DNA of 64,000 nt, taken from positions 25,320 through 89,319 of the forward strand of contig NZ_JAAXCM010000048.1 in the NCBI RefSeq assembly GCF_019734885.1, given 5' to 3'. Source of the DNA: Pseudocoprococcus catus (GTDB lineage: Bacteria; Bacillota; Clostridia; Lachnospirales; Lachnospiraceae). Position numbers and translations under genes: made by a program. Below are positions 36,477-45,309 of the stretch, piece after piece. The stretch's first letter is position 1. Each line of letters starts with the position of its first letter. A model generated the notes under the pieces. The model saw only the letters and a program-made list of their open reading frames with translations, made no database searches and was not told the origin of the DNA.

Positions 36477-37724
36477 TTACACCTGGCCTTCATACTTCTT
36501 GAAAAGAAGAGACGCATTATGTCCGCCAAACCCGAGGGAATTGCTGATGGCATACTGAATATCTTTCTCTACAGGTCCATCAATGGCATAGTTTAAGTCA
36601 CAACCCTCGCCAAGTTCTTTCGTTCCGATAGTCTGGTGGATAAATCCCTCTTCAATAGCCTTCACTGAGACAATACTTTCCACCGCACCGGCAGCACCCA
36701 GAAGATGACCGATCATGGATTTCGTCGAATTGATGACAAGATTTTGGGCATCCTCGCCAAAAGCTTTCTTAATTGCCTTTGTCTCAAAAAGGTCATTGTG
36801 ATGGGTACCTGTACCATGGGCATTGATATACTGTACTTCAGATGGAGCAATACCTGCCTCTTCCATAGCCAGTTCCATAGCTTTGGCGGCACCGCTGCCG
36901 TCCTCTGCAGGGGATGTGATATGATAAGCATCGCCTGTAGCACCATAGCCCACCAGCTCTGCATAAATATGGGCACCTCTTGCTTTGGCATGCTCTAACT
37001 CTTCCAGTACCACTACGCCGGCACCTTCACCAAGAACAAAACCGCCCCTTTCCTTGTCAAAAGGAATGGATGCACGATCCGGGTCCTGGGCTGTGGTTAA
37101 AGCTGTCAGTGCTGTAAAACCTGCAACCGCTGTCGGGCAGATGCAGCTCTCTGTACCGCCGGCAAACATTACCTCCGCATCCCCATACTGGATAGCGCGA
37201 AGAGCATCACCGATACAGTTTGTTCCTGTGGCACAGGCTGTCACCACATTAGTACACTTGCCTTTTAAACCAAGCTGGATTGACACATTGCCTGCCGCCA
37301 TATTGGAGATCATCATCGGTACAAGCAGCAGATTCACTCTGCCCGGGCCCTTTGTCTCAATGGTCTGGCAGGCTTTTTCAACCTGCTGCAGACTTCCCAC
37401 ACCGGAACCGATGATCACGCCGCAGCGATAAGGATCTTCTTCCTCAATATTAAAGCCGGCATCCGCGCAGGCTTCCTTTGCTGCTGCCACCGCATACTGT
37501 GAAAAGGTCTCCATACGCTTCGCTGCCTTGAAATCCATCAGCTCCTTCGCTGAAAAATCCTTGACCTCTGCTGCAATTTTTACTTTATAATCTGTGGTAT
37601 CGAATTTGGTAATCGATCCGATACCATTTTTCCCTTCCTTGACATTCTTCCAGAAAGTCTCTACGTTATTGCCGATAGGTGTCACTGCACCCATACCTGT
37701 AATCACTACTCTGCGCTTTTCCAT
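36477..37724 (-). CDS. fabF: 3-oxoacyl-ACP synthase II
   Basis: About 415 residues, condensing enzyme elongating acyl-ACP with malonyl-ACP. N-terminal RRVVITGMGAVTPIGNN, active cysteine in VVTACATGTNCIGDA, histidines in INAHGTGTHHNDLFE and in KSMIGHLLGAAGA. Start at 37724 (MEKRRV) follows GGAG; the frame is open to 37757 without a better site. Confidence 0.96.
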   Translation of the reverse strand: MEKRRVVITGMGAVTPIGNNVETFWKNVKEGKNGIGSITKFDTTDYKVKIAAEVKDFSAKELMDFKAAKRMETFSQYAVAAAKEACADAGFNIEEEDPYRCGVIIGSGVGSLQQVEKACQTIETKGPGRVNLLLVPMMISNMAAGNVSIQLGLKGKCTNVVTACATGTNCIGDALRAIQYGDAEVMFAGGTESCICPTAVAGFTALTALTTAQDPDRASIPFDKERGGFVLGEGAGVVVLEELEHAKARGAHIYAELVGYGATGDAYHITSPAEDGSGAAKAMELAMEEAGIAPSEVQYINAHGTGTHHNDLFETKAIKKAFGEDAQNLVINSTKSMIGHLLGAAGAVESIVSVKAIEEGFIHQTIGTKELGEGCDLNYAIDGPVEKDIQYAISNSLGFGGHNASLLFKKYEGQV

Positions 37725-37774
37725 CATTTTCTCCATTCTGAAATCTATCCATATCACCTATATAAGCAATCCGC

Positions 37775-38521
37775 CTACATGACCATACCGCCGTCCACGT
37801 GCAGCACCTGTCCCGTTATGTAAGCCGCTTCATCCGACACCAGAAAGGCTGCCGCATTGGCCACATCCTCTGCCTGTCCGAAGCGCTTCAGCGGAATCTG
37901 CTTCATCATCTCATCCTTCACTTTATCTGCCAGATCTGCCGTCATATCCGTTTCAATCATTCCCGGAGCAATAGCATTCACCGTAATGCCTCTGGAAGCC
38001 AGTTCTTTGGCTGCGGATTTTGTCAGGCCGATGACACCTGCCTTGGAAGCTGAATAATTGGCCTGTCCTGCATTGCCGGCCACACCCACGACAGAAGCCA
38101 TATTGACAATCCGCCCATAGCGCTGACGCATCATCTGTCTGGCTGCGAAACGGATACAATGGAAGGTGCCTTTCAGATTCACATCGATAACACTGTCAAA
38201 ATCTTCTTCCTTCATGGCCATCAACAGTCCATCCTTCGTGATGCCTGCATTATTGATCAGAAAATCAATCCGGCCGTATTTTTCTGTCACTGCCTTGAAA
38301 AAAGCTTCACAGGCTGTAAAATCACTGACATTGCACTGAAAAATATCCGCCCTGCCGCCTTCATCTATGATTTCCTGCTGTACAGCCGTAGCCTTGCTTT
38401 CTGAACCATTGTAATTAATAATCACTGTCGCACCGCAAGCTGCCAGTTTTTTGGCAATGGCCCGTCCGATACCTCTGGAAGCACCGGTCACAACTGCTGT
38501 CTTCCCGTCAAATTTTCCCAT
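37775..38521 (-). CDS. fabG: 3-oxoacyl-ACP reductase
   Basis: 248-residue short-chain dehydrogenase. NADPH-binding TGASRGIG at 12-19, NNAG, catalytic serine in MASVVG and YSASK near 154-158. Reduces 3-ketoacyl-ACP. Lies between fabD and fabF. Confidence 0.96.
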   Translation of the reverse strand: MGKFDGKTAVVTGASRGIGRAIAKKLAACGATVIINYNGSESKATAVQQEIIDEGGRADIFQCNVSDFTACEAFFKAVTEKYGRIDFLINNAGITKDGLLMAMKEEDFDSVIDVNLKGTFHCIRFAARQMMRQRYGRIVNMASVVGVAGNAGQANYSASKAGVIGLTKSAAKELASRGITVNAIAPGMIETDMTADLADKVKDEMMKQIPLKRFGQAEDVANAAAFLVSDEAAYITGQVLHVDGGMVM

Positions 38522-38545
38522 TTCGTTCTCCTGTTTCTATCCACA

Positions 38546-39478
38546 TCAGATGATTAATTGTCTAAGTTCTTCAATGACTTTCTGTGCATCTTCCACCGTA
38601 TTCACTGTATAAACTTTTGCATTACGGTTGATCTTTCGCATAAAACCTGCCAGTGTCTTTCCCGGTCCGATTTCAACAAATGTATCCACGCCATCGGCGA
38701 TCATTCGCTCCATAGAGGCCTGCCATCTGACAGAGGAAGCTACCTGTTTTGCCAGAAGAGCTCTTGTTTCATGAATATCGGTGACATATTCCGCTGTGAC
38801 ATTGGTCACATAAGGGATTTTCAGTTCTGACCACTGCATATCTGCCATCTCCTGATCCAGCGCTTCGCCGGCCGGAATCATCATCGGTGAATGGAACGGT
38901 CCGCTGACATTGAGCATGACGCATCTTCTGACACCGGCTGCTTTTAATGCTTCCACCGCCTGCTCCACCGCCGCTTTCCTGCCGGTAATAACAATCTGTC
39001 CCGGGCAGTTGTAGTTGGCAATGCTCACATCCTCAATCGGTGCCAGACATTTTTCAATCAGCTCTGTTTCTGCACCGATGACTGCCGCCATGGCACCTTC
39101 GCCTTTCGGCACGGTATTCTGCATGAGGATGCCCCTTTTGCGTACAAGACGAATGGCATCTTCCGCTGTCATACCGCCGGCTACTGCAATGGCACAGTAT
39201 TCACCTAGGCTCAGGCCTGCTGTCACATCCGGGTGAAGGCCTGCATCTTCTAAAACAGCTGTCATTGCCAGACATGTGGTGACCATGGCCGCCTGTGTAT
39301 ATTCTGTCTGATCTAATAAATCATTCTCTTCAAAGCACAATGCTTTCATATCTATATTTAAAATCTCTGAGGCTTTGTCATACATCTCTGCCGCCAGAGG
39401 GCTGTATGCATAAAAATCTTTGCCCATTCCCGCTTTCTGGGCACCCTGTCCCGGGTAAATAAACGCTATTTTATTCAT
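38546..39478 (-). CDS. fabD: Malonyl-CoA:ACP transacylase
   Basis: About 310 residues. Nucleophile serine 90 in GLSLGEY, N-terminal IAFIYPGQGAQKAGMG, catalytic histidine in GPFHSPMM. The ATG at 39478 with GGGAGA upstream overlaps the end of fabK by eight bases; a start at 39493 would lack spacing. Confidence 0.96.
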   Translation of the reverse strand: MNKIAFIYPGQGAQKAGMGKDFYAYSPLAAEMYDKASEILNIDMKALCFEENDLLDQTEYTQAAMVTTCLAMTAVLEDAGLHPDVTAGLSLGEYCAIAVAGGMTAEDAIRLVRKRGILMQNTVPKGEGAMAAVIGAETELIEKCLAPIEDVSIANYNCPGQIVITGRKAAVEQAVEALKAAGVRRCVMLNVSGPFHSPMMIPAGEALDQEMADMQWSELKIPYVTNVTAEYVTDIHETRALLAKQVASSVRWQASMERMIADGVDTFVEIGPGKTLAGFMRKINRNAKVYTVNTVEDAQKVIEELRQLII

Positions 39479-40406
39479 AATATTTTCTCCCAAAGCATTC
39501 TTCTGTCTCTCTCACCAGTTTCCGGATCAGATCATAACAGCTCATCACTTCTTTGACCATGGCGGCACTCTGACCGGCCATGACACTGCCATTCACAACA
39601 TCCCCCTCCACAATGGCTTTTCTAAGTCCGCCGAGAGTGAGAAGTTCCAGTTCTTCAAATCCCGCACCGGACTTTTCCAGTTCCAGATACTTCTTCGTCA
39701 TCTGATTTCTCAATGCTCTGACAGGATGTCCTGCTGTTCTTCCTGTTACACGGGAATCGATATCTTTTGCCTTGATAATGGCTTTTTTATAATTCTCATG
39801 GACCTGTGATTCCTCTGTTGCAACAAAGACTGTTCCCAACTGAACCGCTTTAGCCCCCAGCATAAAGGCTGCTGCCATGCCGCGGCCATCTGCGATACCG
39901 CCGGCTGCGATCACCGGAATCTTCAATGCATCAACAATCTGAGGCACAAGAACCATTGTTGTATTCTCTCCAATATGGCCGCCGGCTTCACAGCCCTCAG
40001 CCACCACTGCGTCTGCGCCGCAGCGTTCCATTCTTCTTGCAAGTGCTGTGGAAGCCACCACCGGGATGACTTTCACACCGGCTTCTTTCCACATCTGCAT
40101 ATATTTCTCAGGGCTTCCGGCTCCGGTTGTTACAACCTTCACGCCTTCTTCCACAATTACTTTTGCTACTTCATCCGCATAAGGACTCATCAGCATAATA
40201 TTGACCCCAAAAGGTCTGTCTGTCAGCTTTCTCGCTGACCGGATCTGTTCACGCACCCATTCTGCCGGTGCACTGGCTGCGCCTATCAGTCCAAGTCCAC
40301 CGGCATTTGATACGCCGGCTGCAAGATGATACTCAGCAACCCAGGCCATGCCGCCCTGGATAATCGGATATTCTATTCCAAGTAATTCGGTTACTTCCGT
40401 CTTCAT
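39471..40406 (-). CDS. fabK: Enoyl-ACP reductase II, FMN-dependent
   Basis: 311 residues, the flavin enoyl reductase that replaces FabI in many Firmicutes and makes them insensitive to triclosan. N-terminal YPIIQGGMAWVAEYHLAAGVSNAGG, EGCEAGGHIGE and IAAGGIADGRGMAAAFMLGAKAVQLGT. Position between acpP and fabD is the usual one. Confidence 0.95.
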   Translation of the reverse strand: MKTEVTELLGIEYPIIQGGMAWVAEYHLAAGVSNAGGLGLIGAASAPAEWVREQIRSARKLTDRPFGVNIMLMSPYADEVAKVIVEEGVKVVTTGAGSPEKYMQMWKEAGVKVIPVVASTALARRMERCGADAVVAEGCEAGGHIGENTTMVLVPQIVDALKIPVIAAGGIADGRGMAAAFMLGAKAVQLGTVFVATEESQVHENYKKAIIKAKDIDSRVTGRTAGHPVRALRNQMTKKYLELEKSGAGFEELELLTLGGLRKAIVEGDVVNGSVMAGQSAAMVKEVMSCYDLIRKLVRETEECFGRKYYE

Positions 40407-40506
40407 ATTACAACCTCTTTCTGTCTGTTTTGATGTCTGTCTTTTCCGTCAATACAGCATTCTGTTTCCCTGCTGTTATTTTTATTCTGCTGTTATCATA
40501 TCTTTA

Positions 40507-40731
40507 TTAATTCTGATGAGCTGTCAGATAATCCACCACATCACCGATAGTCTTTAAGGTGCCCATGGAATCTGCATCGATTTCAACACCGAATTCATCC
40601 TCGAAATTCATGACCATATCCATCAGGTCAAGGGAATCTGCACCAAGGGATTCAAATGTTGTCTCTGCATTCAGATTACCAGCTTCTACTCCAAGCCCTT
40701 CTGCTACAATTGCGATTACTTTCTCTAACAT
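40507..40731 (-). CDS. acpP: Acyl carrier protein
   Basis: 74 acidic residues; phosphopantetheine is attached to serine 33 in LGADSLDLMD. Preceded by a MITE insertion separating it from fabH; RBS AAAGGAG before the ATG. Confidence 0.97.
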   Translation of the reverse strand: MLEKVIAIVAEGLGVEAGNLNAETTFESLGADSLDLMDMVMNFEDEFGVEIDADSMGTLKTIGDVVDYLTAHQN

Positions 40732-40777
40732 AATTTTGTTCTCCTTTTCGTTGATATATATTTTTATTTTTTATTAT

Positions 40778-40919
40778 GTAACTGTTCAGAGCTAACCTCC
40801 AAAATGCTACGCATTTCGTCGGTGTGGCGTATCCGCCAAATAAAATTTCAAAAACAGTCTTAAAAATGCAAGCATTTCATACCTGTTTTTTGAAATTTTG
40901 CTTGGCTCTGAACAGTTAC
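40778..40919 (-). mobile_element. MITE copy 2, IS66-like termini, in the fab operon
   Basis: 142 bp with GTAACTGTTCAGAGC-type terminal inverted repeats, flanked by perfect 8-bp direct repeats TTTATTAT (40770-40777 and 40920-40927). Nearly identical to 22859-22999. Read in the operon's direction it contains the hairpin ending TTTTTGAAATTTT, so it may reduce read-through from fabH into acpP. The remaining gap 40928-41042 shows no gene. Confidence 0.9.
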
Positions 40920-41042
40920 TTTATTATTAACCATTTCAATGCATAACTTCTGTCTGTACCCCATCCGAAGATGAAATACATCCCGCATCTGATGATGCCT
41001 GCCGCCCTGAGACGAATGATGTCTCACCGCTTCAGATTCGAA

Positions 41043-42014
41043 TTATGCATGCCACTCCATATAGACAGCGCCCCATGACAGACCGGCACCAAAACCGGCC
41101 ATAATGATTTTCTGTCCATCCTTAAGCTGACCGCTTCTGTTCATCTCATCCAAAAGAATCGGTATACTGGCAGATGATGTATTGCCGCATTCCGCGATAT
41201 TCATCGGGAACTTCGCGATATCCGATTTTAACCGTCTGGCAATGGCTTCAATGATCCGCTCATTGGCCTGATGAGTGATAAACCAGTCAATATCTGCCTC
41301 TGTGCAATGCATCTGTGTCATCAAAGACTTTGCCATCTCCGGCATCTTTCTCACCGCAAACTTAAAAACTGCCGTGCCGTCCATATCAATGTAGGTCTTT
41401 CGGTCTGTTTCCTTCTGCTGCCAGTCATTCTGCACGCGGCTCTCGCAGGCCAGTACATGACCCATGGTGCCATCAGAGCCTGCAACCGAAGGATAAAGCT
41501 CTCCTTCTTCTGCCCGGACAACGGCCGCACCGGCACCGTCACCAAACAGGATACAGCTGCTTCGGTCCTCCCAGTTATTGATGGCTGACAGCGTCTCGCT
41601 GCCGATGAGCAGAATTGTCTGATACAGCCCCGCCGCAATATAAGCCTGAGCCGTCTGATAAGCAAAGACAAATCCGCTGCAGGCTGCACTGAGATCAAAG
41701 CAAACTGCCCGGTCTGCCCCTAAAGCCGCCTGAACCTGAAAAGCCACACCGGGAATCACAGCATTCGGCGTAATGGTGGATACCAGAATCATATCGATTT
41801 CCTCCGGTAGCACATGGCCATTCTCAAGAGCCCGTCTTCCGGCCTCCACAGCCATACTCACCGTGGTCTCGTCTCCGGATGCGATGTGTCTCCGGACAAT
41901 CCCAGTCCGTTCGCGAATCCATGCATCACTGGTCTCAACAATCTTCGCAATATCATTATTATCGTAATATTTCTCCGGCAAATAAGAACCCGTGCCGCAT
42001 ATCCTGCCTCTCAT
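41043..42014 (-). CDS. fabH: 3-oxoacyl-ACP synthase III
   Basis: 323 residues, starts fatty acid synthesis by condensing acyl-CoA with malonyl-ACP. Active cysteine 112 in LSAACSGF, histidine in WFITHQANERI, asparagine in ECGNTSSASIPI. First gene of the operon, with promoter and a FabT-like site upstream. Confidence 0.96.
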   Translation of the reverse strand: MRGRICGTGSYLPEKYYDNNDIAKIVETSDAWIRERTGIVRRHIASGDETTVSMAVEAGRRALENGHVLPEEIDMILVSTITPNAVIPGVAFQVQAALGADRAVCFDLSAACSGFVFAYQTAQAYIAAGLYQTILLIGSETLSAINNWEDRSSCILFGDGAGAAVVRAEEGELYPSVAGSDGTMGHVLACESRVQNDWQQKETDRKTYIDMDGTAVFKFAVRKMPEMAKSLMTQMHCTEADIDWFITHQANERIIEAIARRLKSDIAKFPMNIAECGNTSSASIPILLDEMNRSGQLKDGQKIIMAGFGAGLSWGAVYMEWHA

Positions 42015-42085
42015 AGTTCATCTCCATCTGTCAAATGACTCTCTTGAATTTTAGTTTTAATATAAAATCTTTTTGATTTAAAATA

Positions 42086-42100
42086 ATTTGATATTCAAAT
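42086..42100. promoter_or_regulatory. FabT-like operator upstream of fabH
   Basis: ATTTGATATTCAAAT, symmetric around TAT, close to the TTTGA-TCAAA pattern bound by the MarR-type regulator FabT in streptococci. It overlaps the predicted transcription start. Further partial copies (TTTTGAT) lie on each side. No fabT gene is in the window. Confidence 0.5.
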
Positions 42101-42108
42101 CTTTTGAT

Positions 42109-42138
42109 ACTATAACATAATTAGCAGAAGTTGGCAAG
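42109..42138 (-). promoter_or_regulatory. Promoter of the fatty acid synthesis operon
   Basis: Minus strand TTGCCA-18-TATAGT ahead of fabH, directly beside the outer arm of structured element B. Confidence 0.6.
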
Positions 42139-42159
42139 TAGTTTTTTGATAAAAAAGAA

Positions 42160-42351
42160 AAGTGCGGTTTCCAAATACATCAAAGAGTTTCAAAAAGAGC
42201 TTATTCATTACAGGCCGCTCCCGCTGCCAACGCTCGGTAGTGGTACATAAGGCAGTACAAAACACTGCCTAAGTACCAACCGGCGTTGAAGCACCTATAA
42301 TGAATAAGCTCTTTCCGAAACTCTTATAAGATGTTATTCTAACCGCACTTT
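42160..42351 (+). repeat. Structured nested-palindrome element, copy B
   Basis: Outer 11-bp arms AAAGTGCGGTT / AACCGCACTTT, middle 9-bp arms AAGAGTTTC / GAAACTCTT, inner 17-bp arms (42194-42210 / 42298-42314). Core 42211-42296 aligns with copies A and C. On the minus strand the outer arm is followed by a T-rich tract (TTTTCTTTTTTAT), so the outer repeat is probably a terminator that received the rest of the element in its loop. Confidence 0.82.
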
Positions 42352-42352
42352 A

Positions 42353-42454
42353 TTATTCCCTACTTAAAAACTCACATAAAAGCGACTCTGCTTTATCCCT
42401 TTCCACTGAAGAAAAAGGATGTTGTGATACTTGTTGCCATTTTCTTACCTCAAA
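42353..42454 (-). pseudogene. Possible frameshifted tail of the small ORF at 42450
   Basis: A 33-codon open stretch without a start (reads FEVRKWQQVSQHPFSS, then ERDKAESLLCEFLSRE) overlaps the stop of the 54-residue gene in another frame. It may be its original continuation or an unrelated fragment. Weak evidence. Confidence 0.25.
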
Positions 42455-42614
42455 TCAAAAACTGATTAACCTCTTCCTTAGATAAATCTGCTAGTTTCTT
42501 TCCTTTTTCCCTTGCATATTTTGAAAGTTCCAATAAATTAACATGACAAGATGGTGCATTAACATATGGGTTCGGTGTTTCATAATAACTTTTGCTAAGT
42601 ACAGCTTTTTTCAT
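42450..42614 (-). CDS. Small conserved-looking protein, 54 aa
   Basis: Basic, helix-rich; contains SCHVNLLELSKYAREKG and ends KEEVNQFLI. Start at 42614 has GAGG nine bases before it. It lies twelve bases after the AAA-ATPase gene, probably co-transcribed. I do not recognise its function. Confidence 0.5.
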   Translation of the reverse strand: MKKAVLSKSYYETPNPYVNAPSCHVNLLELSKYAREKGKKLADLSKEEVNQFLI

Positions 42615-42625
42615 AAATTCAGGCC

Positions 42626-44224
42626 TCAATTCTCTCCTCTTTTCTGATAGCGTTCTATCAAACACTGGTGCTCTTTACTTTCCTTATCATAATTAATTCC
42701 CACAAGTAAAATATCTCCAGTATAAGCTGTAATCGAATCAGGATATTTTCGTTCTTTAATCTGATGTAATGCTGTTACGGCCTTTTTATTCCACTTCAAT
42801 TCAATTACCAGTGCAGGATAATCATCAATATATTCCGGTTTCGGTATATAAACAAAATCAGCAAATCCTCTACCTGTCGGCAATTCTCGAACTGGCTTAA
42901 AATAATAGGCCATCGAACTTAAATAGGCAATTGTCAGCACACTGCTGAGTGAATTTTCATCATTATATTGAATCACAGATGTATAATCTGAATGGATTTT
43001 TTCAATTTCAGCTGCTACTCCCTTTTCATTCATATCTAGAGTTGCTTCCAACAATTTCATCGAAGTCTGTTGAAATTGAATCATTTCATCCCACTTTCTG
43101 CGCTTGACAGCCTTGATCAGTTCCATGCGCACTTCTTCATTCGGAATAAACGCTCTCTCCCTATCCTGGTCATAAGCCAAATAACCAAGATGAATCAAAT
43201 AAGTCAAAACATCGTCCCGGCAATAGAAATTGTCCATATCATTCTGGAATGTCCCAACATCAACTTCTATTGCATTACCCGCCAGCATTTCTATAATAGC
43301 CGTTTTCAATCCGTCAAAGTCCATATTAATCAATGGTACAACCGCTTCATAGGAGCCGGTCTCAGACCAATAGCTTCTGAATTTATCTTTCAGCATCACA
43401 CTGACAACCGCTTTTGGATTATAAACCTGATATTCTTCCAGTAAGTACCCATCATACCATCTCTTAACTTTTTCAAAGTCTCTATGGTATTTCTGACAAA
43501 GTCCCTTCACTTCTTCTTCAGTAAAGCCGACATAAGGAGCCAAAGTGCTGGCATCCAGCATCGTAAATTCATCAAAATTATTGAGTGCCGACTGTGTACG
43601 TGCCTTTTTAATCGGCAAAATTCCCGTCAGATAGGCAAGCTGAATATACTTTGTCGGTTCCGTCCCTTTAAACAGTCCCCGAAGGAAATTAATATAGTCC
43701 TCCTGAATCTTCTGGTTCACTGCCATATCTCTAATCAAAACATCCCACTCATCAATGATAATGACAAATTTCTTTCCTGATGCAGCATGAATGCGAGACA
43801 ATGCTTCAGGCAAGGATTTTATATGATCAGGCAGTATACTCGGGTAATACATTCTAAGCTCACTGATTGTCTTCTCCACAATATATGAAAGAACATATTC
43901 CGGTCCGCCGGCCGGTTCCATGCACCATTGAACATCAAGATGAATGACATCATACTGATTCAGATGCTTTTTAAAATCAGGGCTTTTACTAATTTCCAAA
44001 TCAGCAAAAATAGTCTCAGAATCACAGCCTTTGCTATAGTAAGCCGTCAACATATTGGCTGTAATTGACTTTCCGAATCTTCTCGGACGACTGTTGCAAA
44101 TATATGCCTGCAATGTTCCTGTTACTTTATTGGTATACTCAAGCAAACCCGTTTTATCAACATAAATACTGGAAGCCAATGCAACTCTGAACGCATCATT
44201 TCCCGGATTTACAAAATTCCCCAT
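42626..44224 (-). CDS. AAA-ATPase-like protein with C-terminal PD-(D/E)XK nuclease domain
   Basis: 532 residues. N-terminal AAA-ATPase-like domain (PF09820 type) with P-loop SRPRRFGKS at 45-53 and Walker B FVIIIDEWD; C-terminal nuclease-like domain (PF08011 type) with GFADFVYIP and ALVIELKWNK, the D...ExK triad. Such proteins are abundant in gut Clostridia and Bacteroidetes, often in many copies, with undefined roles linked to mobile elements. Lower GC than the adjacent fab operon. Confidence 0.85.
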   Translation of the reverse strand: MGNFVNPGNDAFRVALASSIYVDKTGLLEYTNKVTGTLQAYICNSRPRRFGKSITANMLTAYYSKGCDSETIFADLEISKSPDFKKHLNQYDVIHLDVQWCMEPAGGPEYVLSYIVEKTISELRMYYPSILPDHIKSLPEALSRIHAASGKKFVIIIDEWDVLIRDMAVNQKIQEDYINFLRGLFKGTEPTKYIQLAYLTGILPIKKARTQSALNNFDEFTMLDASTLAPYVGFTEEEVKGLCQKYHRDFEKVKRWYDGYLLEEYQVYNPKAVVSVMLKDKFRSYWSETGSYEAVVPLINMDFDGLKTAIIEMLAGNAIEVDVGTFQNDMDNFYCRDDVLTYLIHLGYLAYDQDRERAFIPNEEVRMELIKAVKRRKWDEMIQFQQTSMKLLEATLDMNEKGVAAEIEKIHSDYTSVIQYNDENSLSSVLTIAYLSSMAYYFKPVRELPTGRGFADFVYIPKPEYIDDYPALVIELKWNKKAVTALHQIKERKYPDSITAYTGDILLVGINYDKESKEHQCLIERYQKRGEN

Positions 44225-44350
44225 CCGTGCACACTCCTTTCCTGCATTTTCTTTTCAAAATCTCTGCCAAATTATACTGTCTTAATCATACCATATCGTA
44301 TCTATTTTCTCAACTTACACATTATAGCAAATATCAGTTTTTCAATAACT

Positions 44351-44385
44351 AAGGCTTGAATAGCCAACCATGCCATTCAAGCCTT
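44351..44385. terminator. Hairpin between the AAA-ATPase and lipoprotein genes
   Basis: Perfect 11-bp arms AAGGCTTGAAT / ATTCAAGCCTT with a 13-base loop, downstream of the minus-strand lipoprotein gene. T-content after it is modest. Confidence 0.55.
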
Positions 44386-44408
44386 ATCAATTCAATATTT
44401 AACTCTGC

Positions 44409-44876
44409 CTATTTGGAAATACTATCCAAAAAATCAGCTATTTTCTGCCATTCTTCTCCGCCCACTGCAAGTTCATATGAAAGACCGTTGCACTCTACGA
44501 TGACTGCATCGCCTTTATCAGATGCTGTTTCAGTAAAATCACTGCTGGAAAAATTCAATGTATACTCACTACTTGTTATACTATCAAAAAAAACCTCGGA
44601 ATACTTCTCATCTGTTGGATTCTTCAATCCACCGCACATTTGATTAAATGCTGTGATCTTCTCTTCATCCTCAACGACTTTATTCTCAAGAAGATTACCT
44701 GTTTCATTATCCTTTAATACAATTGTCATTTCATTCTTCGCAGATGTCTCTTCAGATGCAGTGATTTGTGTACTGCTTGTTTCGCTGTTCGTTGCCGTCG
44801 TATTTGTCTCTTTACTGCACCCGGATATCGCAAATATACATAACAATGCCACTAAAATGATTCCCTTAGATTTCAT
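44409..44876 (-). CDS. Small secreted lipoprotein, unknown function
   Basis: 155 residues. Signal peptide with lipobox ISGC (cysteine 20), then a Thr/Ser-rich linker and a compact domain beginning near 50 (MTIVLKDNETGNLL). No family recognised. Its promoter region contains a ten-base poly-G tract. One of several small exported proteins in this stretch. Confidence 0.7.
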   Translation of the reverse strand: MKSKGIILVALLCIFAISGCSKETNTTATNSETSSTQITASEETSAKNEMTIVLKDNETGNLLENKVVEDEEKITAFNQMCGGLKNPTDEKYSEVFFDSITSSEYTLNFSSSDFTETASDKGDAVIVECNGLSYELAVGGEEWQKIADFLDSISK

Positions 44877-44961
44877 CGTATCACACCTTTCCCTTTCCGA
44901 TTATTTTTTATTGCCGTTTTCTTTTCACATTATCTCATCAATTCAACAATGTTACACAATA

Positions 44962-44993
44962 ATTTTAGCATGTCCCCCCCCCCGGAAAAACAA
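44962..44993 (-). promoter_or_regulatory. Candidate phase-variable promoter of the lipoprotein gene
   Basis: Minus strand TTGTTT, then a spacer of 20 bases that includes ten consecutive G (44974-44983), then TAAAAT. A tract of seven G would give the ideal 17-base spacing. Confidence 0.4.
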
Positions 44994-45021
44994 CTTAAGA
45001 AATCCTTACATTCCCTTTATT

Positions 45022-45270
45022 TTATAAATTATCAATCTTATGCATTATTTCTTTTATCATTTTCAAACCACAATACAAAATCACACCTTCAAGAATTATT
45101 CGTATATAAGTATCGATAGAATACGAATACAAGAATATTTTATAAATTGCATTATTATACCCCCATTGACGAATAGTATATATCCGCCCCATAAAAAGAC
45201 CAATCCACACTTCAGTCCATAGAAAATATACAATTAATACTATCGAAAATATCCTCATTGTTCTTTTCAT
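45022..45270 (-). CDS. Small membrane protein, 82 aa
   Basis: Two hydrophobic segments (about 5-27 and 52-72) joined by an aromatic loop (RIYTIRQWGYNN). Start at 45270 follows GGGGTGG. No family recognised. Same strand as the two genes around it. Confidence 0.5.
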   Translation of the reverse strand: MKRTMRIFSIVLIVYFLWTEVWIGLFMGRIYTIRQWGYNNAIYKIFLYSYSIDTYIRIILEGVILYCGLKMIKEIMHKIDNL

Positions 45271-45309
45271 ACTTCCACCCCTATTTCCTGACACATATTC
45301 TATTTTGCC

